From contig NZ_QKVL01000003.1 of NCBI RefSeq assembly GCF_003231275.1, forward strand, positions 186,001-250,000: DNA of 64,000 bases, given 5' to 3'. Below the pieces are notes generated by a model. That model did not search any database, was not told where the DNA came from, and saw nothing but the letters and a program-made list of their open reading frames with translations. This stretch comes from Pseudomonas huaxiensis. GTDB taxonomy: Bacteria; Pseudomonadota; Gammaproteobacteria; Pseudomonadales; Pseudomonadaceae. Shown here piece by piece: positions 59,045-64,000 of the stretch. A program made the translations under genes and the position numbers. Position 1 is the stretch's first letter, and the number at the start of each line of letters is the position of its first letter.

Positions 59045-59403
59045 GGGCGATCCTCGCGACGGGCCTGTCGGGCGATCATTTTTTGCATCAGCACGCCACA
59101 GAAGGCCATGGCCAGAATCAGCGACAGCACCAGCGCGCCGGCAATCGCCCAGAAGTCGGCGACGATGTCAGCGGCATAGACCATCACCCCCACGGCTGGC
59201 GGCACCAGCAGTAGCGGCAGATAGCGCAGCAGACTGGAAGCCGCCTCACTCAGCGGCTCGCCGACTTCGCCCCGCACCATCAGGAAGATCAGCAGCAACA
59301 CCAGGCCGATGATCGGCCCAGGAAGAATGGGTACAAACAGGTGATTGATCGCTGTACCGAGCAACTGGAACAGCACGAGCCACGTCAAACCGCGCAACAA
59401 CAT
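59041..59403 (-). CDS. lrgA: LrgA/CidA family holin-like protein
   Basis: A 120-residue, four-helix membrane protein (PILPGPIIGLVLL, LLLVPPAVGVMVY) typical of CidA/LrgA. It is translated together with lrgB. The divergent gap to the MaoC-like gene has an imperfect dyad at 59471-59498. Confidence 0.9.
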   Translation of the reverse strand: MLLRGLTWLVLFQLLGTAINHLFVPILPGPIIGLVLLLIFLMVRGEVGEPLSEAASSLLRYLPLLLVPPAVGVMVYAADIVADFWAIAGALVLSLILAMAFCGVLMQKMIARQARREDRP

Positions 59404-59573
59404 TGCCTATCTCCCTCAAACCTGGCGGCCATTATAAGCACGCTAACGACCGGTCTATACCCCGACATTCGCCCGGGTCATGCCTACTTGACCGGGCCAG
59501 TGGAGCGTGCTGATCTTAAGCATTCGTATCTGCCTTAGTCATAAGAAATTCAAAGACAGTCAGGAGAGTCGCA

Positions 59574-60029
59574 ATGCCCTATGTACCCGTTGCAGAGCTG
59601 CCGCAGTACGTTGGAAAGGAACTCGGACGTTCCGAATGGCTGAAGATCGATCAAGAGCGCATCAACCTGTTCGCCGAGGCCACCGGCGACTTCCAGTTCA
59701 TTCACGTGGACCCGGCGAAGGCGGCAAAAACGCCATTTGGCAGCACCATCGCCCACGGCTTCCTCACCCTTTCGCTGATTCCCAAGCTGATGGAAGACAT
59801 CCTGGTCCTGCCCGTGGGCCTGAAGATGGTCGTCAACTACGGCCTGGACAGCGTGCGCTTCATCCAGCCGGTCAAGGTCGACTCGAACGTCCGCCTCGCG
59901 GTGAGCCTCACCGAGGTCACCGAGAAGAAACCCGGCCAGTGGCTGCTCAAGGCCACCGCGACCCTGGAAATCGAAGGTGAAGAAAAACCGGCCTACATCG
60001 CCGAGCCCCTTTCCCTCGCGTTCGTCTGA
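59574..60029 (+). CDS. MaoC-like dehydratase
   Basis: A hot-dog fold protein of 151 residues with the hydratase-2 motif FAEATGDFQFIHVDPAKA and the neighbouring THAHGF-type segment IAHGFLTLSL. It may act on enoyl-CoA. RBS AGGAGAG lies before ATG. Confidence 0.9.
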   Translation: MPYVPVAELPQYVGKELGRSEWLKIDQERINLFAEATGDFQFIHVDPAKAAKTPFGSTIAHGFLTLSLIPKLMEDILVLPVGLKMVVNYGLDSVRFIQPVKVDSNVRLAVSLTEVTEKKPGQWLLKATATLEIEGEEKPAYIAEPLSLAFV

Positions 60030-60035
60030 CGCCCG

Positions 60036-60067
60036 CTGGTGAAACGGCCTAGCCGCCGTTTCACCAG
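60036..60067 (+). terminator. Perfect palindrome after the MaoC-like gene
   Basis: CTGGTGAAACGGC pairs with GCCGTTTCACCAG over 13 bases with a six-base loop, seven bases past the stop. A T-run is lacking. Confidence 0.5.
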
Positions 60068-60116
60068 AACCCTGGTTCTGCGGCATACTCGGGGCTTCAA
60101 ACGCCCGGACCCTGCC

Positions 60117-61838
60117 ATGCGCCCACTCGTTCCACTTGCCCTGATTCTGCTGCTCGCCGCCTGTGGCGATGGCGAACCGCTGTCGCCGCCCGACGCCCGT
60201 CTGCCCGATGGCGGTCGTTACCGGGGCGAGGTGGTGGACGGCCTGCTGCAGGGCGAAGGTCGCGTCGACTACCCCAACGGCAGTTGGTACGCCGGGCACT
60301 TCAGCAACGGCCAGTGGCATGGCCAGGGCGAATGGCACGGCAGCAACGGCGAGGTCTATGTCGGCCAGTTCCAGCAGGGACTGTTCCACGGCCAAGGCAA
60401 GCTCACCACCCCGACCAGCAGCTACAGCGGCGGCTTCAAACTCGGCCGGCGCGACGGCGAAGGCACCCTGCGCGAAGGCGGCCAGCATTACCGCGGCCAG
60501 TTCAAGGACGACCAGTACAGCGGCGCCGGCGAGTTGGTGCTGGCCGATGGCAGCCAGTATCAGGGACAGTTCGCCAAGGGCAAGCCCAATGGCGAAGGCG
60601 TTCGCAGCGACGCCAGCGGCAATCAGTTCAGCGGCCACTTCGTCGATGGCCTGCTCAAAGGCACCGGCACCTTCAACAGCGCCGAGGGCGATCAGTACAT
60701 CGGCGAGTTCAAGGCCAATCGCCTGGAAGGCCGCGGCCGCTACGAGAATTCCGACGGCGACGTGTGGATCGGCGAGTTCAAGGACGGCGCGCTCACCGGC
60801 AAGGGCGAATTGTTCGCCGTTGACGGCAGTCATTACAAAGGCGGCTTCCGCGACTGGCGTTTCTCCGGCAAGGGCCGCCTGCAACTGGCCGATGGCAGCG
60901 TCTACAGCGGTGGTTTCGAAAACGACAGCTATCAGGGCAGCGGGCGCCTGGTCCTGCCTGGCGGTCGGGTCGAGGCCGGTCACTGGATCAACGGACTGCG
61001 AGTGCGCGACGAGCAGGGCCGGCTGTTGCCCGACCCGCTCGAACAAGCCTTGCTCAACCAGGGCAGTCTGCTGGAACAGGCCCTGGGGCAAATACCGCCC
61101 TCCACCGGCGATATCGAACTTTACAGCCTGACCCTCGCGGGCGACGGTAACCAGAGCGTGTTCCTGCGCGAAGCCGACTACGTCAGCGAGATGCTCAAGA
61201 CCCGTTTCGGCGCCGTTGGCCAGGTCAGCCTGGTCAATCACCGCGACCACCTCGCCGACCGGCCCATGGCCACCCGCGAGACCCTCACCCGCGCCGCCAA
61301 GCGCCTGGCCGAGCGCAGCGGCCCGGAAGACCTGGTATTCGTCTACCTCACCACCCACGGCAGCCACGAGCATGAACTGGTGCTCGACCAGCCACGGCTG
61401 CAACTGGCCGACCTCCCCGCCGACGAACTGGCCGCCGCCCTCGCGCCGCTCAAGGAACGCGACAAGATCATTGTCATCTCCGCCTGCTATTCAGGTGGCT
61501 ACATCGAACCGCTCAAGGATGATCGGACCCTGATCATGACCGCCTCGCGGGCCGATCGGGTGTCCTTCGGCTGTTCCGAAGAGGCGGACTTCACCTACTT
61601 CGGTGACGCGCTGTTCGCCCAGGCCCTGAACCAGACCGACGATCTGCAACAAGCATTCGAACTTGCCCGCGCCCATGTGGACCAACGGGAACAAGCCGAA
61701 GGCTTCGAAGCGTCCGAACCGCAGATATGGGCGCCCAAAGGCGTCCTGGCACATTGGCAAAAACTGCGTCAGCAACAAGCGCGAAAAGCGCTGCAAAGTG
61801 CCACTGCGGTCGAGGAAAAAAGTACGGCCAGCCACTAA
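60117..61838 (+). CDS. Lipoprotein with MORN repeats and C13/caspase-like peptidase domain
   Basis: The 573-residue product has a lipobox (LAAC, Cys16), then about eleven MORN repeats of ~23 residues (for example YIGEFKANRLEGRGRYENSD) to residue ~305, then a peptidase C13 (legumain-like, clan CD) domain with the His-Cys dyad in VYLTTHGS and ISACYSGGY. Start set at the lipoprotein signal. It is outer- or inner-membrane anchored in the periplasm. The substrate is unknown. Confidence 0.87.
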   Translation: MRPLVPLALILLLAACGDGEPLSPPDARLPDGGRYRGEVVDGLLQGEGRVDYPNGSWYAGHFSNGQWHGQGEWHGSNGEVYVGQFQQGLFHGQGKLTTPTSSYSGGFKLGRRDGEGTLREGGQHYRGQFKDDQYSGAGELVLADGSQYQGQFAKGKPNGEGVRSDASGNQFSGHFVDGLLKGTGTFNSAEGDQYIGEFKANRLEGRGRYENSDGDVWIGEFKDGALTGKGELFAVDGSHYKGGFRDWRFSGKGRLQLADGSVYSGGFENDSYQGSGRLVLPGGRVEAGHWINGLRVRDEQGRLLPDPLEQALLNQGSLLEQALGQIPPSTGDIELYSLTLAGDGNQSVFLREADYVSEMLKTRFGAVGQVSLVNHRDHLADRPMATRETLTRAAKRLAERSGPEDLVFVYLTTHGSHEHELVLDQPRLQLADLPADELAAALAPLKERDKIIVISACYSGGYIEPLKDDRTLIMTASRADRVSFGCSEEADFTYFGDALFAQALNQTDDLQQAFELARAHVDQREQAEGFEASEPQIWAPKGVLAHWQKLRQQQARKALQSATAVEEKSTASH

Positions 61839-61864
61839 GCTGACTGTATCAAGGGAGAAACATC

Positions 61865-62506
61865 ATGTACTTGACGCCGCAGCACATCCTGCTTGCCGGG
61901 GCTACCGGCCTTACCGGTGAACACCTGCTCGATCGCCTCCTCAACGAGCCGACCATCAGCCGCGTGCTTGCTCCAACTCGCCGGCCACTGGCCGAGCATC
62001 CGCATCTTGAAAACCCGGTCGGGGACCCGGCGGTTTTTCTCCCGCAATTGAGTGGTCGTGTCGATATCGCGTTCTGCTGCCTGGGCACCACCATCAAGCA
62101 GGCCGGGTCGGAAACGGCGTTCCGCGCCGTCGACCTGGACATGGTCGTGGCCTTCAGCAAACGTGCCCGGGAAATGGGCGCGCGGCACTTGCTGGTGGTC
62201 AGCGCGATCGGCGCCGACGCGAAATCGTCGGTGTTCTACAACCGGGTCAAAGGCGAGATGGAAGAAGCGCTGAAGGCCCAGGATTGGCCACAGCTGACCA
62301 TCGCCCGACCGTCGCTGCTGCTGGGCGAGCGCATCGAACCGCGCCTGGCCGAACAGGTTGCCGGCACGCTGTCGAAGCTGATTCCAGGCAAGTATCACGG
62401 TATCGAGGCTTGCCAGCTGGCGCGGGCGCTGTGGCGGCTGGCGCTGGAGGAACAGGACGGGATTCGGGTGGTGGAATCCGATGAGCTGAGGAAGCTGGGG
62501 AAATAA
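61865..62506 (+). CDS. NAD(P)-binding oxidoreductase, TIP30-like
   Basis: An atypical short-chain dehydrogenase of 213 residues with the Rossmann motif [27 protein letters not shown] and the YxxxK pair in YNRVKGEME. The reaction is unknown. It follows the MORN-C13 gene by 26 bases, probably in one transcript. Confidence 0.87.
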   Translation: MYLTPQHILLAGATGLTGEHLLDRLLNEPTISRVLAPTRRPLAEHPHLENPVGDPAVFLPQLSGRVDIAFCCLGTTIKQAGSETAFRAVDLDMVVAFSKRAREMGARHLLVVSAIGADAKSSVFYNRVKGEMEEALKAQDWPQLTIARPSLLLGERIEPRLAEQVAGTLSKLIPGKYHGIEACQLARALWRLALEEQDGIRVVESDELRKLGK

Positions 62507-62514
62507 GGTTAGGA

Positions 62515-62545
62515 ATGTGGGAGCGAGCTTGCTCACTCCCACAAG
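62515..62545. repeat. REP-derived hairpin between convergent genes
   Basis: GTGGGAGCGAGCTTGCTCACTCCCAC is cut here to its core gtgggag...ctcccac: a REP unit whose ends pair, set between two convergent stops, likely serving as a transcript end. Confidence 0.6.
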
Positions 62546-62547
62546 TG

Positions 62548-62835
62548 CTACAACCCGCCGCTGGCCTGGAACCCAACCCCGAGGACCGTCAGCACCGACA
62601 ACGGCAAGAACAGCGTATCCAGCACCATACTCCCCGGCAGATCCAGCCCCGGGTACTTCGGCGCCTCAGCGCCAAAGCGGTCCTCGGCGCAACAACCACC
62701 CTGCAACGCATACAGGTCCAGTCGCGTCCCGGAATACACCACCGGCGCGCCCGGTTTTGCAGCATCCAGCGTGCGAACCGTGGCGCAGCCACTGAGGGTC
62801 AGTGCCATCAGCAATCCCGCCAGCAGGCCCTTCAC
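62548..62835 (-). CDS. YceK-like lipoprotein
   Basis: A 95-residue lipoprotein (lipobox LSGC|A) of the YceK/YidQ family with a C-terminal hydrophobic stretch. I use a GTG that overlaps the ubiX stop (GTGA) and has GGGGAAGA ahead; the ATG ten codons earlier lies inside ubiX. Function unknown. Confidence 0.82.
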   Translation of the reverse strand: MKGLLAGLLMALTLSGCATVRTLDAAKPGAPVVYSGTRLDLYALQGGCCAEDRFGAEAPKYPGLDLPGSMVLDTLFLPLSVLTVLGVGFQASGGL

Positions 62836-63461
62836 TCTTCCCCGCCGAAATGATGCTCGCCCCAACGCGGCAGCATGTCCTGGGGAATGTTCAGCAGATT
62901 GAGAATTCGCGCCACAACGAAGTCCACCAGGTCATCGATGGTTTGCGGCTGGTGGTAGAACCCCGGTGCCGCCGGCAGGATCACCGCGCCCATCTGCGAC
63001 AGCTTGAGCATGTTTTCCAGATGGATGGTGGAAAACGGCGCCTCTCGCGGCACCAGGATCAACTGGCGGCGCTCTTTCAGGGTAACGTCCGCCGCGCGCT
63101 CGATCAGGTTGTTGCAGGCTCCGGTGGCGATCGCCGACAGGGTGCCGGTGGAACACGGCACCACCACCATCGCCGCCGGTGCGCCGGAGCCGGAAGCCAC
63201 GGGCGACATCCAGTCTTCCTTGCCATAGACGCGAATCTGCCCGGCCGCAGCGCCGGTGTATTCGGTCAGGAACGCCTGCATCGCCTGGGGCTTGGGCGGC
63301 AGCACCACGTCGGTTTCGGTGGACATCACCAACTGCGCCGCCTTGGAAATCAGGAAGTGCACCTCGCGATCTTCGCGCACCAGGCAGTCCAGCAGGCGCA
63401 GGCCATATTGCGCCCCAGAGGCGCCAGTCATCGCCAGGGTGATGCGTTCCGGCCCGTTCAC
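62832..63461 (-). CDS. ubiX: Flavin prenyltransferase UbiX
   Basis: UbiX, 209 residues, the same length as in P. aeruginosa, with [32 protein letters not shown] and [14 protein letters not shown]. It makes prenylated FMN for the UbiD decarboxylase of ubiquinone synthesis. The GTG start overlaps the mpl stop (GTGA). Confidence 0.95.
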   Translation of the reverse strand: MNGPERITLAMTGASGAQYGLRLLDCLVREDREVHFLISKAAQLVMSTETDVVLPPKPQAMQAFLTEYTGAAAGQIRVYGKEDWMSPVASGSGAPAAMVVVPCSTGTLSAIATGACNNLIERAADVTLKERRQLILVPREAPFSTIHLENMLKLSQMGAVILPAAPGFYHQPQTIDDLVDFVVARILNLLNIPQDMLPRWGEHHFGGEE

Positions 63462-64000
63462 CGCAGTGCCTCGGCCAGTTTGCCGTGCAGGCCGCCGAAG
63501 CCGCCGTTGCTCATGATCACCACCTGGGTGCCGGCGCGGGCCTGGCTTTTGACCCGTTCGATGATGGCCTCGAGGCTGTCGGCGACAATGGCCGGCACCG
63601 CGCACTGAGCGGCGGTCGCCGCCAGGTCCCAGCCGAGGTTCGGCGGGGCGTACCAGATCACCTGGTCGGCATCGCGCACGCTTTCCGGCAGGCCATCACG
63701 GTGGGCACCGAGTTTCATCGAGTTGGAGCGTGGTTCGATCACCGCGATCACCGGTGCATCGCCAACACGCTTGCGCAGGCCGTCGAGGGTGGTGGCGATG
63801 GCGGTCGGGTGGTGGGCGAAGTCGTCGTAGATGGTGACGCCGTTGACCTCGGCGACCTTCTCCATCCGCCGCTTGACGCTCTTGAACGCGCTCAGCGCAG
63901 CGATGCCCATGGCCGGGACGACGCCAACGTGGCGGGCCGCAGCCAGGGTCGCCAGGGCGTTGGCAACGTTGTGCTGCCCGGTCAGTTCCCACTCCACCAC
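63458..64000 (-). CDS. mpl: UDP-MurNAc:L-alanyl-gamma-D-glutamyl-meso-DAP ligase (C-terminal part)
   Basis: The frame runs off the right edge; 180 residues of the C-terminal Mur ligase domains are visible ([44 protein letters not shown]). Mpl returns recycled tripeptide to UDP-MurNAc in peptidoglycan recycling. ubiX and the lipoprotein gene follow with overlaps, forming one operon. Confidence 0.93.
   Translation of the reverse strand: MVEWELTGQHNVANALATLAAARHVGVVPAMGIAALSAFKSVKRRMEKVAEVNGVTIYDDFAHHPTAIATTLDGLRKRVGDAPVIAVIEPRSNSMKLGAHRDGLPESVRDADQVIWYAPPNLGWDLAATAAQCAVPAIVADSLEAIIERVKSQARAGTQVVIMSNGGFGGLHGKLAEALR

Noticed and set aside
59471..59498. Imperfect dyad between lrgA and the MaoC-like gene as an operator
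   Set aside because: The arms need a bulge to pair and no regulator is nearby; too weak to list separately.

Overview
The window is chromosomal DNA of a Pseudomonas of the fluorescens complex. It is GC-rich, carries REP-type 'gtaggagcgagcttgctcgcg' repeats, and from about 16 kb to the right end keeps the gene order known from P. aeruginosa (hrpB, fieF, Lrp, rluE, amn, acyl-CoA dehydrogenase, ladS, thiD, thiE, hemL, phoH, ybeY, corC, lnt, leuS, lptE, holA, lipA, lipB, dacA/C, rlpA, mltB, rodA, mrdA, rlmH, rsfS, nadD, proA, mpg, lrgBA, ubiX, mpl). The species cannot be fixed from this stretch.

Left part (1-16 kb, accessory in character). It opens with the 3' end of a sarcosine-oxidase-like alpha subunit gene and its gamma partner. 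A repeat-rich gap with nested inverted repeats follows. Next is an operon for an ABC importer (binding protein, permease, ATPase) fused by overlaps to nnrS, a membrane haem protein of nitric oxide stress. A DNR-like Crp/Fnr regulator gene converges on it. Then comes a three-gene block read leftwards: a TonB-dependent receptor behind a Fur-box-like site, a small secreted protein with a TbpB/hemophilin-like C-terminus, and a Slam outer-membrane translocon (TPR plus DUF560 barrel). This is the most interesting locus: a Slam/hemophilin-type haem capture system. Two near-identical TTGAY-N4-RTCAA-like sites, one before the ABC-nnrS operon and one before the receptor, may tie the region to the Crp/Fnr regulator. 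A PuuP-like amine permease ends this part.

Middle part (16-42 kb). Core housekeeping genes: RNA helicase HrpB, metal efflux, an Lrp regulator, pseudouridine synthase, AMP nucleosidase, an AidB-like dehydrogenase, the sensor kinase LadS (here without a receiver domain), thiamine and haem synthesis genes, the phoH-ybeY-corC-lnt operon, and leuS-lptE-holA. The place normally held by miaB has only a frameshifted 3' remnant. A structured gap before the Lrp gene ends in a strong minus-strand terminator and may encode a small RNA.

Right part (42-64 kb). arfA, a 54-codon ribosome rescue gene with an intrinsic terminator inside its coding region, precedes the cell-wall and lipoate block read leftwards (mpl-side genes to lipA): lytic transglycosylases, LipA/LipB/YbeD, a D,D-carboxypeptidase, RlpA, RodA, PBP2, RlmH, RsfS, NadD and ProA. 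The end carries a DNA glycosylase, a DedA-PAP2 fusion, a LON-domain protein, LrgAB, a MaoC-like hydratase, a MORN-repeat lipoprotein with a C13/caspase-like domain, and the tightly overlapped mpl-ubiX-lipoprotein operon, with mpl cut by the window edge.
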